Part shown: positions 15,758 through 25,315 of the stretch, piece by piece
Layout of the letters: each line of letters begins with the position of its first letter
Position numbering within the stretch: the stretch's first letter is position 1
From: Clostridia bacterium
GTDB taxonomy: Bacteria > Bacillota > Clostridia > Oscillospirales > Acutalibacteraceae
Direction of reading: 5' to 3'
DNA length: 53,217 bases
NCBI GenBank assembly: GCA_900768075.1
Contig: CAAGBN010000013.1
Location: 1 to 53,217, forward strand
The notes under the pieces: generated by a model
Seen by the model: the letters and a program-made list of their open reading frames with translations, nothing else
What the model was told of the DNA's origin: nothing
Databases searched by the model: none
Program-made: the position numbers and the translations under genes

Positions 15758-17446
15758 TTACTGAGTAACCTTGTTATTTGATAATTCTTCAGCGTGAGCG
15801 ATAGCTGATGAGATGTCTGCCTTGAAGTTGTCGGCGCCGATGCTCTTGTAAAGACCCGACTTCTTCATAGCCTTCATAGGCTGTTCGTTGACATGGGAGA
15901 GGATAAGAGTGATGTCCTTCTTGTCGCATCTCTGTTTGAGTGAAACCATTGAATTCATGGCTGTGCTGTCCATAGCAGGCACACCTCTCATTCTGACGAT
16001 GAGGTATTCTGTATAGTTCTTAAGCTCAATTCTTTCAATCTGGTCAGCTGCACCGAAGAAAAGAGGACCGCTGATTTCATATACTCTTATATTCTTAGGT
16101 ACATCCATAAGCTTCTGTTTTACTGTATCGTTGTCATCTTCTACAGTCTGTTCTTTATACTTCCAGGCTGTTACGTTTGTTTCGTCGCTCATTCTCTTCA
16201 TAAACAGTACGCAAGCGAGCACCATACCAACCTCAATGGCAACTACAAGGTCAAATACGATAGTAAGGAAGAATGTAGCAAGAAGAACTATGATATCATT
16301 TTTGGGAGCAGTCTTGATAACGTTTATGAAGGTTCTCCAGTGGCTCATATTATATGCAACCATAAGAAGAATTGCAGCGATGGTGGGCATGGGAATAAGA
16401 CCTGCATAGGGCATAAGCACGAGAAGCACGAGAAGAAGTACTACAGCGTGAATCATACCTGCGATGGGAGTCTTGCCACCGTTTTTGATGTTGGCTGCTG
16501 TTCTTGCAATAGCGCCTGTTGCAGGGATACCGCCGAAGAGAGCTGATGCAACGTTACCTGCGCCCTGAGCCACAAGCTCTGTATTTGAGTGGTGCTTTGT
16601 ACCTGTCATACCGTCTGCAACAACACAGGATAAAAGTGATTCGATAGCCGCAAGAATTGCAATTGTAAAAGCATTGGGAAGAGCTGTCTTGATAGCATCA
16701 AGGCTGAAATCAGGAAGTGTGAGCTTAGGAAGTGAGCTGCTGATTGTGTAAAGGTCACCGATAGTGTTAACCTCTAAAGGCAGGAACTTAACCATAAGAA
16801 TACCAACTAAAACGGCTACAAGTGAACCGGGGATTTTCTCACTGATTTTAGGCATAATGATAAGTACTGCAAGAGATACTGCACCAACTATAAAAGCGTG
16901 AACATTAAAGGTATCAATACCTGCAATAAGTGCCTTCACTTTATCCATAGTCTCGATTGTTTCCATACCGGCAGGGTACTGAGAGCCGAAGAAATCTTTA
17001 AGCTGACCGAGAACAATAGTAAGAGCAATACCTGATGTAAAGCCTGTTGTGATTGTGAAAGGAATAAACTTGATAAGTGAGCCAAGCTTGAAAATGCCCA
17101 TAAGCACAAGCAAAACACCTGCAAGAATGGTCGCTGTAGCAAGGCCTGACATACCCTCAGAGGCAACAATTCCTGCAACTATAGTAGCAAAAGCCGCTGT
17201 AGGACCTGCAATCTGAACTGTTGAACCACCTAAAAATGAGATGACAAAGCCTGCAACTATTGCTGTATAAATACCCTGCTCAGGGCCTACACCTGAAGCA
17301 AGTGCAAGTGCTATTGATAAGGGCAGAGCAATAATAGCTACAATGATACCTGAAATAAGGTCTTTTACAAACTGATTTTTGTTATACCCTTTAAGAGATG
17401 TAAAGAGCATAGGCTTGATTTTTTCCATAATTTCACTTTCTTTCAT
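15758..17446 (-). CDS. SulP-family anion transporter with STAS domain
   Basis: A 562-residue membrane protein. Residues 20-420 carry about a dozen membrane segments with SulP signatures: GIYTAIVAGFV, VQIAGPTAAF, and FGGIPATGAIARTAANI. Residues 440-560 form a cytosolic STAS domain (ISGPLFFGAADQIE, VPAMDSTAMNS). Members move sulfate, bicarbonate, dicarboxylates or other anions with H+ or Na+; the substrate cannot be read here. It is divergent from a cation/proton antiporter, suggesting linked ion homeostasis. The start may instead be the ATG at 17428. A promoter is seen at 17467-17494. Confidence 0.9.
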   Translation of the reverse strand: MKESEIMEKIKPMLFTSLKGYNKNQFVKDLISGIIVAIIALPLSIALALASGVGPEQGIYTAIVAGFVISFLGGSTVQIAGPTAAFATIVAGIVASEGMSGLATATILAGVLLVLMGIFKLGSLIKFIPFTITTGFTSGIALTIVLGQLKDFFGSQYPAGMETIETMDKVKALIAGIDTFNVHAFIVGAVSLAVLIIMPKISEKIPGSLVAVLVGILMVKFLPLEVNTIGDLYTISSSLPKLTLPDFSLDAIKTALPNAFTIAILAAIESLLSCVVADGMTGTKHHSNTELVAQGAGNVASALFGGIPATGAIARTAANIKNGGKTPIAGMIHAVVLLLVLLVLMPYAGLIPMPTIAAILLMVAYNMSHWRTFINVIKTAPKNDIIVLLATFFLTIVFDLVVAIEVGMVLACVLFMKRMSDETNVTAWKYKEQTVEDDNDTVKQKLMDVPKNIRVYEISGPLFFGAADQIERIELKNYTEYLIVRMRGVPAMDSTAMNSMVSLKQRCDKKDITLILSHVNEQPMKAMKKSGLYKSIGADNFKADISSAIAHAEELSNNKVTQ

Positions 17447-17466
17447 TTCTTTTTTTAACGATATAT

Positions 17467-17494
17467 ATTATAATCTTCAAATCTGTTTTGTCTA
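17467..17494 (-). promoter_or_regulatory. promoter of the SulP gene
   Basis: On the complement, TAGACA (17494-17489) and TATAAT (17472-17467) are separated by 16 bases. Confidence 0.5.
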
Positions 17495-17618
17495 CACATT
17501 TCAGCAGATTTTTTATCTTTCTGCATTTTGCTTATATATTTAAAGTTTAAGTGCAACTAATTGTACATTATTAAGAAAATTCTGACAAAAAAAGCGCTTT
17601 AATTGTTGAATGTTATAA

Positions 17619-17647
17619 TTGACTTTTGCAATCGATAAGTCTATAAT
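17619..17647 (+). promoter_or_regulatory. promoter of the antiporter gene
   Basis: TTGACT at 17619-17624 and TATAAT at 17642-17647 are 17 bases apart, about 36 bases before the start codon. Confidence 0.6.
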
Positions 17648-17682
17648 TGATCCGCATTAATTTAATAAAGAAGGTAATACCC

Positions 17683-18957
17683 ATGGAAACTCTTTTAGCC
17701 ATTTCAGTTGCATTAAGCGCAGGACTTTTTATGTCCCGTGTAGTCAAGCCTTTTAAGCTGCCTGCAGTTACAGGTTATCTTGTTGCCGGTATTCTAATCG
17801 GACCTTATTGCTTAGGACTTCTCGGAATAAAAGGTCTCGGCTTCACATCTACAGAGGAAGTTGCTGCTATGAGTATAATCAACGATGTAGCTCTCGGATT
17901 TATCGCTTTTGCAATCGGTGATGAATTCAGACTCTCACAGCTCAAGAAGACAGGTAAGCAGGCAACAATTATCGGTATCTTTCAGGCAGTTGTAACAACC
18001 GTCCTTGTAGATGCAGTGCTTATCGGACTTCACTTCATCCTCGGTCCCGAAAAGCTCCCCCTTTCAACTGCAATAGTTTTAGGTGCTATCGCTTCAGCTA
18101 CTGCCCCTGCAGCAACTCTTATGGTTGTAAGACAGTATAAAGCAAAGGGTAAGCTCACATCATTGCTTCTTCCCATTGTTGCTCTTGATGACGCTGTCGG
18201 TCTTATAATTTTCGCTGTATCTCTCGGATTTGCCAAGACACTTCACAACGGCGATCTCAGCCTCACTTCAGTAATCATCGACCCTCTTGTTGAAATTTTC
18301 CTTTCACTTATTGTCGGTGCAGTTATCGGTTATGTTCTTTCATTCTGTGAAAAGTTCTTCCGTTCAAACACAAAGCGTCAGGCTCTTGTTGTAACTGCTA
18401 TTTTCCTTGCAGTTGCTCTTTCAAAGCTCAAATATAATATCGGTGGCGTTCACGTAGGCTTCTCACCCTTACTTGTTTGTATGATGCTCGGCACAATTTT
18501 CTGTAATGTCTGCGACTTCTCAGCAGATATGATGGAAAAAACAGACAAATGGACAGCTCCGATTTTCATTCTCTTCTTTGTACTCAGCGGCGCAGAGCTT
18601 GAATTCTCAGTTTTCGGTGACCTTGCTATTGTTGGTATCGGTGTAATTTACATTTTAACCCGTTCACTCGGAAAATATCTCGGTGCTTATATAAGTGCAG
18701 GAATATCAAAATGTGACTCACATATCAAAAAGTATCTTGGTATCACACTTCTGCCTCAGGCAGGTGTTGCACTCGGTATGTCCATCACAGCTATGGCTGA
18801 GTTCGGTGCTGAGGGCAGTGTTATACGTAACATCGTTCTCTTCGGTGTGCTTATCTATGAGCTCTTCGGTCCCATGATGACAAAGATGGCTCTTATGAAA
18901 GCCGGCGAAATCAGTCCCAAGGCTGACAAACCCAGAGTAGCTCCTGCTAAAGATTAA
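17683..18957 (+). CDS. cation:proton antiporter (CPA family)
   Basis: A 424-residue protein starting METLLAIS, with AAGAAGG upstream; an earlier ATG at 17647 lacks a site and overlaps the promoter. It has about 11-12 membrane segments. Family signatures are LPAVTGYLVAGILIGPY near the start, AIASATAPAATLMV and IVALDDAVGLIIFAVS (the ion-binding aspartate pair region), and GVALGMSITAMAEF near the end. It would exchange Na+ or K+ for protons across the membrane. No TrkA regulatory domain is attached. Divergent from the SulP gene. Confidence 0.85.
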   Translation: METLLAISVALSAGLFMSRVVKPFKLPAVTGYLVAGILIGPYCLGLLGIKGLGFTSTEEVAAMSIINDVALGFIAFAIGDEFRLSQLKKTGKQATIIGIFQAVVTTVLVDAVLIGLHFILGPEKLPLSTAIVLGAIASATAPAATLMVVRQYKAKGKLTSLLLPIVALDDAVGLIIFAVSLGFAKTLHNGDLSLTSVIIDPLVEIFLSLIVGAVIGYVLSFCEKFFRSNTKRQALVVTAIFLAVALSKLKYNIGGVHVGFSPLLVCMMLGTIFCNVCDFSADMMEKTDKWTAPIFILFFVLSGAELEFSVFGDLAIVGIGVIYILTRSLGKYLGAYISAGISKCDSHIKKYLGITLLPQAGVALGMSITAMAEFGAEGSVIRNIVLFGVLIYELFGPMMTKMALMKAGEISPKADKPRVAPAKD

Positions 18958-19011
18958 TCATAATATATCAGTGGTGCCCGATTGGGTACCGCTTTTATTT
19001 TACGCCAAACA

Positions 19012-19035
19012 AAAAGGACACCTCTGTGTCCTTTT
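19012..19035. terminator. bidirectional intrinsic terminator
   Basis: AAAAGGACAC and GTGTCCTTTT pair around CTCT between two convergent genes. A weaker hairpin GGTGCCC/GGGTACC at 18973-18990 precedes it and may also serve the antiporter gene. Confidence 0.65.
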
Positions 19036-19045
19036 AATTATAATA

Positions 19046-19858
19046 TCACGCCTCAATGACAAGTCCCACGTGAAGTTGCTGAGCTTTGTCACCAAGTTCT
19101 TTTTTCAGAATGTCAAAAGCCTTTTCGCCTGTACAGTGACCCGTATATATCTTCTCGATACCGGTTTTTCTTATTCTTTCTGCAAGAGCTCTGACTTCAT
19201 CATCAGAAGATTTATAAAGGTGAAAACCACCTACAATAGCATAAATTTTCTTGTTAGGGAAGCTCTTCTGCACCTCATTAATAACCGTATCGGCTCCTCC
19301 GTGACAGCATGAGTTAAAAATCACAAGTCCGCTGTCTGTATCTATAACAAGGCTTTGTTCATGTGAAAAATTATCAGGACGAAGCTTTCTGTTTTCTTTT
19401 ATGCAAAGTCCGTCTTTCAAGGCTTTTTCTTCGAGGCCTTTTGTTTTATGAGATAGGATTCTTACTCCCTCGGATATAACCTTATCGCCTTTTACATAAA
19501 CTATTCGGTCTTTATATGCTTCGAGGACGCCTCTTTTTATGCCGATATACTTAGAGAATATCCATCTCTTGCCGTAACAGTTTTCCTTACAGTTTGAGCT
19601 GACATAAAATTTAGCTTTACTGTTGAGAGAAAAGAAAGTATCCATACCATTGGCATGATCATAATGAGCATGTGAAAGCACACCGAAATCAACCTTTTTG
19701 ATAGGTATGCCTAACTTTTCGGCATTGAGAGCAAATTTTTCTCCCGAACCTGTGTCAAGGAGAATTCTTTTGTCTTCGTGATGAATGAAAACAGATAATC
19801 CCCACTCACTTTTAAGACCTTTATCAGCAATATTATCCGCTAAAACAGTTGCTTTCAT
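19046..19858 (-). CDS. metallo-beta-lactamase-fold hydrolase (COG1237-like)
   Basis: A 270-residue cytosolic protein. LLDTGSGEKF and SHAHYDHANG are the MBL metal-binding motifs, with further ligands in FNSCCHGGAD, IVGGFHLY and YTGHCTGE. This arrangement resembles the 7,8-dihydropterin-6-methyl phosphate synthase-like group (COG1237), whose members hydrolyse phosphodiesters or related esters. It is the last gene of the eight-gene operon and overlaps the metallophosphoesterase gene by four bases. The context suggests processing of a phosphorylated intermediate. Confidence 0.8.
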   Translation of the reverse strand: MKATVLADNIADKGLKSEWGLSVFIHHEDKRILLDTGSGEKFALNAEKLGIPIKKVDFGVLSHAHYDHANGMDTFFSLNSKAKFYVSSNCKENCYGKRWIFSKYIGIKRGVLEAYKDRIVYVKGDKVISEGVRILSHKTKGLEEKALKDGLCIKENRKLRPDNFSHEQSLVIDTDSGLVIFNSCCHGGADTVINEVQKSFPNKKIYAIVGGFHLYKSSDDEVRALAERIRKTGIEKIYTGHCTGEKAFDILKKELGDKAQQLHVGLVIEA

Positions 19859-20844
19859 CGTGCTTTCTTACCCGTTACCCTTTCATATTTATGTATGCCC
19901 CATTTGTCAACGAGATGTTTTTTGGGTCTGTCCGTCATAACATCATTGTAATGTATCACCCTTGTATCAAGCTTAGAAAGCTTATCTTCGTGAATAGTCA
20001 CAACTCTCACACCTCTGTTGTTACCATAGGTATAAAATGACGGTGAGGGTACATTACAAAGCTTTACTCCCTGACAGTCGCAGACAAAATCATTGGTATG
20101 ATCGTGACCGAAGAAGCAGGCAACAGTATCGCCCTTTTCTTTAATTACATCAAACTGACCGCCATTGATTTCAGGCGGACAAGGTCCTTCGTTCATCTTG
20201 CCTGAAAGAAGAGTACCTTTTTTGAATTTATAGAATTTCCAGCCTCTGTCACCCTGCCCCTTTGTATAGCCGGGTAAGGGTATTCTGCTTTCTTTCATCA
20301 GATCAAAAATCTCGGGAAGGATAATATGCTGAAACAGATATGAGGGAAGTCCTGTATGTACAGACTTATACCACTCAAGCTGTTCTTTTTTAACATAGGC
20401 ATATCCACTGCCTTCCATATAGGTACCAGAATCTATAAAATAAAGAGTAAAGATATCCTTTTCGCCACTGCTGTCTTTGATATTGCAGAAGTAGTCCCCT
20501 GCCCTCATCAGACAGTTTTTGTTTTCACCATAACACTCAAGCAGAAGCTTTTTAGCCTGAGCCTCACTCATTTCGGGGAAGCCCTCATGGTCGTGATTGC
20601 CGAAAACAACAGCGAAAGGGGTGTCGCCAAGCAGTGACATAATCTTTCTTGCAGATTTCAAATTTTTATCGTCGGTCACACCCTTATAGTGGCCGTAGGT
20701 GTTATCACCAAGAAGTACCACAAGGTCAGGCTTTTCGGTATTCATCGCATAATTTACGAAATCTTCGGTCCACCTCGGCATCACTTCAGGATTATGAAGA
20801 TCCGACAAAATCAGTATTTTGAATTTTCCGTCTGTGAATTTCAT
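19855..20844 (-). CDS. calcineurin-like metallophosphoesterase
   Basis: A 329-residue protein without signal peptide. The metal-binding motifs of the family are in order: ILSDLHN (residues 11-17), LLGDNTYGH, FGNHDHEG and FFGHDHTND. It probably hydrolyses a phosphomono- or diester in the cytosol. It overlaps both neighbours by four bases. With the PI-PLC-like and PHP proteins, it is one of several phosphoesterase-type enzymes in this operon. Confidence 0.85.
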   Translation of the reverse strand: MKFTDGKFKILILSDLHNPEVMPRWTEDFVNYAMNTEKPDLVVLLGDNTYGHYKGVTDDKNLKSARKIMSLLGDTPFAVVFGNHDHEGFPEMSEAQAKKLLLECYGENKNCLMRAGDYFCNIKDSSGEKDIFTLYFIDSGTYMEGSGYAYVKKEQLEWYKSVHTGLPSYLFQHIILPEIFDLMKESRIPLPGYTKGQGDRGWKFYKFKKGTLLSGKMNEGPCPPEINGGQFDVIKEKGDTVACFFGHDHTNDFVCDCQGVKLCNVPSPSFYTYGNNRGVRVVTIHEDKLSKLDTRVIHYNDVMTDRPKKHLVDKWGIHKYERVTGKKAR

Positions 20845-21044
20845 TTTTTCTTATTCTTTATAAACTTAGGAGTAACCTTGTCGAGGAATTTATAAAGCTC
20901 TGTAAACTCTTTTTCAGCCTGAACTGCATCCTCTTCAAGTCTTTTGTCAATATCGTAGTAAAGTATATCGCATCCACATTCAGGACATTCCTGCTTGATG
21001 TTGAGTATTGTGAGTCTCTTACCGCATTTCGGACACTTATCCAT
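20841..21044 (-). CDS. small zinc-ribbon protein
   Basis: A 67-residue protein with two CxxC knuckles (CPKCGKRL and CPECGCDILY, residues 4-7 and 20-23) and a charged helical end. It overlaps the transporter gene by one base and the metallophosphoesterase gene by four. The ribbon may bind zinc and a partner protein. Function unknown. Confidence 0.7.
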   Translation of the reverse strand: MDKCPKCGKRLTILNIKQECPECGCDILYYDIDKRLEEDAVQAEKEFTELYKFLDKVTPKFIKNKKK

Positions 21045-22522
21045 TATACTTCCTCCTTTACCATTTTAGCTGAAGCTTCTTCTCTTCTGCGCTGTACTTC
21101 AGTCTGAATCATAGCGAGCTTTTCACCCTCAAGGTCATAGAACTTATAAGGAATAAGATTAAGAAGACCGAGTACTGCAGGGATAATTGTTACAAGAGCC
21201 CACAGCCAGAACTTTGTATTGATAGGTGATGACTCTGAAATTACCATCATTTCGCTTGCGCTGTCTCTTACAAGACCTACAACCGGAATAAGAGCAGTAC
21301 CAAGGGCAGTTGCAAGAGTACCTGTAAGCTTACCCATAAAGGTAAGAACGGAGAATGCCATACCCTCATTACGCTTGCCTGTTTTGTATTCCATATAGTC
21401 AACAGTTTCACTGATCATCTTAGTGGGAATAACAGCACCGATTGAGCCGTTGATTGCACCGAATACACCCTGAATCATAAACAGAGGTACAACTACGCCC
21501 ATCTTGTCATAATGTCTGCAACCGAGCAGGAATACAAGAGCAGTTACTGCAGCATTCATAAGCGCCATTCTTACAACGATCTGTCTTGAGGTCCATCTCT
21601 TTTCGAGCTTTGACATAAGAGGATAGGTTATCCAGCCTGTGATTGTACCGGGAAGACCTGCGATAAGTGAAAGGCTGTTTACACCGAGTACATTGTAGTA
21701 ATAGTAAACACTGAATGTACCGCCGATACCACCGAGAACAGAGATAAGGTTTGAAGCCATAATCAGCATAAGAGGCTTATTCTTGAACATAAACGCAAAG
21801 CATTCGCTGAGCTTGGGCTCATCGTTTACATAGACAACTCTTTCCTTTGTCTTTGTGCCTGCAAGTGAGAACAGATACATACCGAAGGTACCTGCAACGA
21901 TGCTGAGCACAAAGAACACCTGTGAAAGTGAAAGAGGAATTGTACCGTTTCTTGAAAGATCAAGACAAACTGTGATGATAATACCGGGGATACCGCCGAT
22001 GATACCTGAAATAAGACGAGCTGACTTGATAACTCTTGAACGGTCCTCGGGGTTAGGTGAAATAGCTGAGGACAGACCCCAGAAAGGAATATCACCGATA
22101 GTGTAGAAGAACTCCCAGATGAAATATGTAATGCACATATATACAATTCTTATGGGTCTTGATGCATCGTCGCCTACGAATATGGGACCACCGAAGAAAA
22201 GAATTGTTGTGATACCTAAGAAGATAGGCACGAATATAAGGTAAGGACGAAGCTTACCGAAGCGGGTACGGGTTTTGTCAACAACAACACCCATAAGAGG
22301 GTCGTTGAATGCATCCCAGAAGGACATAACTGTAAGCATAAGCGCTACCACAGCCTCAGGCACACCGAATACACTTACAAGGAAGAAGGCACGCTGTGCT
22401 GTCATCATATTATAGCCGATGCACTGACCTCCGTTTGCTATACCGTAAAGAAGTGTTTCTTTAACACCGACATAGCGTTTTTCAACCTTGGTATTCTGAT
22501 TTGAATTTGTTTCTGTCGCCAT
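21044..22522 (-). CDS. GPH-family sugar:cation symporter (MFS)
   Basis: A 492-residue protein with 12 membrane segments. GPH signatures are SFWDAFNDPLMGVVVDKTRTRFGKLRPY (in pieces) near residue 65-95 and FGAINGSIGAVIPTKMISETVDYMEY later. The family takes up glycosides, pentosides and hexuronides with Na+ or H+. It is the only transporter in the operon and so is the likely entry point for its substrate. The tail is charged and cytosolic. Start with GGAGA upstream. Confidence 0.85.
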   Translation of the reverse strand: MATETNSNQNTKVEKRYVGVKETLLYGIANGGQCIGYNMMTAQRAFFLVSVFGVPEAVVALMLTVMSFWDAFNDPLMGVVVDKTRTRFGKLRPYLIFVPIFLGITTILFFGGPIFVGDDASRPIRIVYMCITYFIWEFFYTIGDIPFWGLSSAISPNPEDRSRVIKSARLISGIIGGIPGIIITVCLDLSRNGTIPLSLSQVFFVLSIVAGTFGMYLFSLAGTKTKERVVYVNDEPKLSECFAFMFKNKPLMLIMASNLISVLGGIGGTFSVYYYYNVLGVNSLSLIAGLPGTITGWITYPLMSKLEKRWTSRQIVVRMALMNAAVTALVFLLGCRHYDKMGVVVPLFMIQGVFGAINGSIGAVIPTKMISETVDYMEYKTGKRNEGMAFSVLTFMGKLTGTLATALGTALIPVVGLVRDSASEMMVISESSPINTKFWLWALVTIIPAVLGLLNLIPYKFYDLEGEKLAMIQTEVQRRREEASAKMVKEEV

Positions 22523-22523
22523 T

Positions 22524-23483
22524 TTAATTTTCTCCTTTCACATAAACAGGTGCAGTCAGAACAATAAGACAGCTTTCATCGTCATCGATTCTGCCCCAGA
22601 GCTCTGCATTTAACCATGTGTTTTCTTTTAAGGTTATTTCAGTACGCGGGCAAGTCGGGTCTAAAACCTTGATTACCTCACCGCCATTTGAAATAATCCT
22701 TATTTCTTCGGGCACTACCTTTTCAGGTACACCCATTTTCTCCATTCGGCTAAAGTCGAGAGTAAACTCTAAAGTCTTCTCCCCTGCTGTCACCTCGTCG
22801 CCCATTGCTTTGTCACCTACCGTGAAATAAAACAGAGGACCCATTGAAATTACGCTTCTGCCGCACTTTACAGCTTCCTTGATTTTCATATCCGTAAGCT
22901 GACCCTCGCAAAGAAGATAAGTGCAGGCACTATGGTAAACATCTCTTGTGGCTCGGTGCCAATCTCTGCCGAAGGTGGGAGTTATCCTGTTGCCCTCATC
23001 AAGAAGTGAATGCCATAAGCCTATAGTACGTCTGTTTGGGGTGTTCATAAAGGGACAGCCCTCCGACCAGATTTCCATATAGTTTACAAGGGACCAGTCT
23101 TTTACATTGTAGTCCCAACGTCCGCCTGTACAGATAGGAGAGCCAAGTTGAAATGGATGGCACACACCCACAAGTCCTCCGCCTTGGTGAACAGCTTTCA
23201 TCTTTTCATCAATGTTATCAGGTACAGCATCTCTCCAGTCAACATAGGCACTACAGTTCATAGCGTGCATATGACCGAAGTATGTAGTCCACTCAATGCT
23301 TTTCAGCACAGGTATGGGTGAGTCAATAACCTCATCGTGACCTGAAGTGGTGTTATGGTCTGTCAGCTGAATACCATCAAGATGTCTTGCAACAGCAGTA
23401 TCAATAAGCTCTCTGACAGAAAACTGTCCGTCAGAATGAAGTGTGTGGCAATGAAGCTCGCAGGCATACCATTTCTTATTCAT
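22524..23483 (-). CDS. PHP-domain metallohydrolase (CehA/McbA-type catalytic domain)
   Basis: A 319-residue protein starting MNKKWYACELHCHT, with CAGGTGA upstream. PHP motifs: ELHCHTLHSDGQFS (about residues 8-21), LTDHNTTSG, then KSIEWTTYFGHMHAM, GVCHPFQLG and FGRDWHRA. These hold two or three metals for phosphoester hydrolysis. Homologues I recall carry an extra N-terminal beta domain; here that part seems to be the separate upstream gene, overlapping by 8 bases. The protein probably acts on a phosphodiester in the cytosol. Confidence 0.8.
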   Translation of the reverse strand: MNKKWYACELHCHTLHSDGQFSVRELIDTAVARHLDGIQLTDHNTTSGHDEVIDSPIPVLKSIEWTTYFGHMHAMNCSAYVDWRDAVPDNIDEKMKAVHQGGGLVGVCHPFQLGSPICTGGRWDYNVKDWSLVNYMEIWSEGCPFMNTPNRRTIGLWHSLLDEGNRITPTFGRDWHRATRDVYHSACTYLLCEGQLTDMKIKEAVKCGRSVISMGPLFYFTVGDKAMGDEVTAGEKTLEFTLDFSRMEKMGVPEKVVPEEIRIISNGGEVIKVLDPTCPRTEITLKENTWLNAELWGRIDDDESCLIVLTAPVYVKGEN

Positions 23484-23934
23484 AGTAGTCACCTGCTTCC
23501 ACCTGAAGTTTACAGTCAACGCTTTCTGTCACAATACCGTGAAGATTAAGCACTACCTTCCATTGACCCTTTTGAATCTTACCCTTATGAAAGCCTCTTG
23601 AAGCGAAGTCTTCTCTTATAATATGAATCTGCTCCTTGTCCTGACGGTGAGCACATCCGCGGTAGGTATCAGGGTCATCAACGGATACTGTAATAAGATT
23701 TTTAAGAGGTTTGTATTCATCCCAATCGGTATATTCGTGGGCGAAGTCGCCCGCATCCTTTTTGATGTTGTTTTCAATGAGCATATTTGCTCTCTCGTCA
23801 TCCTCAAGAAGCTTGGGGCTATAGCTGAAAGAGATTTTCAAAGACTTAACATCCTCGTCAATAAGAAACGGAAAGCTGATGTTGGTCTTTTCATCCTTAT
23901 AATAAACCTTGAATTCCTTTTGAAGGAGTGTCAT
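23476..23934 (-). CDS. split N-terminal domain of the CehA/McbA-type PHP protein
   Basis: A 152-residue beta-rich protein starting MTLLQKEFKV, with GAGG in the stop region of the GH4 gene one base away. Motifs FLIDEDVKSLKISFSYSP, SVDDPDTYRGCAHR and KGQWKVVLNLHGIVT match, as I recall it, the beta domain that precedes the PHP domain in longer homologues. It overlaps the PHP gene by 8 bases. A complex of the two products is expected. The identification rests on memory of family layout. Confidence 0.6.
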   Translation of the reverse strand: MTLLQKEFKVYYKDEKTNISFPFLIDEDVKSLKISFSYSPKLLEDDERANMLIENNIKKDAGDFAHEYTDWDEYKPLKNLITVSVDDPDTYRGCAHRQDKEQIHIIREDFASRGFHKGKIQKGQWKVVLNLHGIVTESVDCKLQVEAGDYYE

Positions 23935-23935
23935 A

Positions 23936-25315
23936 TTAATCCTCCCATTTGCCGATATATTTCTCATACTCTTTTGAGTATTTTTCAACAAGCTCACAGG
24001 CTATGGGATAAGAGCAGACAAGAGGATGAACTGTAAGTGCCTTGATAGCCTTCTGCTTGTTCTTTTCCATTATAGCTTCAACTGTAAGGTTTTCGTAGTG
24101 CTTAACAGCACGGATGAGATTCTTCTGCATTTCCGGCACATAGCCGATTTTATCGGGATGAGCACCGTCCTTGTCAATAGTACAGGAAACCTCAACAACA
24201 TCTGTATCAGCGAGGAAATCCATAGCGCCGTCATTTGGGATTGAAAGCACCATTCTCACAGCTTTACCAGAATTGACAGCCTTGATAAAATCAAGAGCAA
24301 CAGCAGCATATGAGCCGTTTTCAGGCTGTTTTATATAGTCTTCGGCAGTTGGTACAGGGAATTTTTCCTCACGCATCTTGCCTGTTTCAATTGAGAAGTA
24401 GCTGTTTTCTCTCATTGCATAATGCTCCATAAAGCAGTGGAAAGCCTTTTCGAAGTCATTGTCAATATCGATAGTTCTCATTTCTCCGAGCATATGCTCG
24501 TTGATTTCCATTATAGTTTCGCCACGGGTCTTTGCACCTGAAAGAATACTTCCCACAGCCTTATCTCTGTAGTGATAGAAATAGAGATATTCATTAGGCA
24601 TAAGGTTGTCACCAAGCTCAACTAACTTTTCAGGGAAGAGACGAAGCTCTGTTGACTTATAGATATCCGGGTGCTTCAGAAGCTCAGCAGTTACATCCTT
24701 ACCGTCATGCATAAACTCGCCAAACCATGAAAGGTGGTTAAGACCGAAGCACTTGAAGGTCATATCCTTGTAGCCTGTCATCTCACGAAGCTGACGAAGA
24801 AAACCGCTGGGAGCATCGCATACACCATAAACATTGTTATAGCCCATAGTACGAAGAGCCTGGGTAACAAGACCGCTGGGGTTAGTGAAGTTGAAAATAG
24901 GCGCACCGGGTTTAGCGTAGGCTTTAGCCTGCTCACAATAATCAATAAGAGTATGTATACTGCGAAGTGCCATAGCAAAGCCGCCTGCACCTGTAGTCTC
25001 CTGACCGAGCACGCCTAAATTAAGAGCTGTTCTTTCATCAAAAACTCTGCCCTTATCGCCTTCAGCACGAATAGTTGTGATAACAAAGTCAGCATCCTTC
25101 AGAGCCTCTTTAGCATCAGTTGTAAGAGAAAACTTCAGGTCAGGGTTAATCATTTCTGAAATTCTCTTTGCAATCTTACCGTAGATAAAGAGCTTCTCCT
25201 CATCTATATCCATAAAAACTGTTTCGGTGATGCCTGTGTCAGCCGCACCTAAAGCAATTGATTTTGCAAGGAAGGGTGAACGTACACCGCCACCGCCTAA
25301 TACTGCAAGTTTCAT
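23936..25315 (-). CDS. GH4 glycosidase (6-phospho-beta-glucosidase-like)
   Basis: A 459-residue cytosolic enzyme of glycoside hydrolase family 4. Residues 1-30 form the NAD-binding Rossmann motif (MKLAVLGGGGVRSP). GVLGQETTGAGGF, NFTNPSGLVTQAL, GVCDAPSGFL (metal cysteine) and CFGLNHLSWFG follow. The family works by NAD-dependent redox-elimination with Mn2+. The closest motif match is the 6-phospho-beta-glucosidase branch, so a phosphorylated or polar glycoside is likely. No PTS genes are nearby, so the substrate would enter through the GPH transporter. Overlaps the upstream PI-PLC-like gene by four bases. Confidence 0.85.
   Translation of the reverse strand: MKLAVLGGGGVRSPFLAKSIALGAADTGITETVFMDIDEEKLFIYGKIAKRISEMINPDLKFSLTTDAKEALKDADFVITTIRAEGDKGRVFDERTALNLGVLGQETTGAGGFAMALRSIHTLIDYCEQAKAYAKPGAPIFNFTNPSGLVTQALRTMGYNNVYGVCDAPSGFLRQLREMTGYKDMTFKCFGLNHLSWFGEFMHDGKDVTAELLKHPDIYKSTELRLFPEKLVELGDNLMPNEYLYFYHYRDKAVGSILSGAKTRGETIMEINEHMLGEMRTIDIDNDFEKAFHCFMEHYAMRENSYFSIETGKMREEKFPVPTAEDYIKQPENGSYAAVALDFIKAVNSGKAVRMVLSIPNDGAMDFLADTDVVEVSCTIDKDGAHPDKIGYVPEMQKNLIRAVKHYENLTVEAIMEKNKQKAIKALTVHPLVCSYPIACELVEKYSKEYEKYIGKWED

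Noticed and set aside
19012..19035. attachment site or mobile-element end
   Set aside because: The inverted repeat is followed by T runs on both strands and lies between convergent genes, so it is best explained as a shared terminator.
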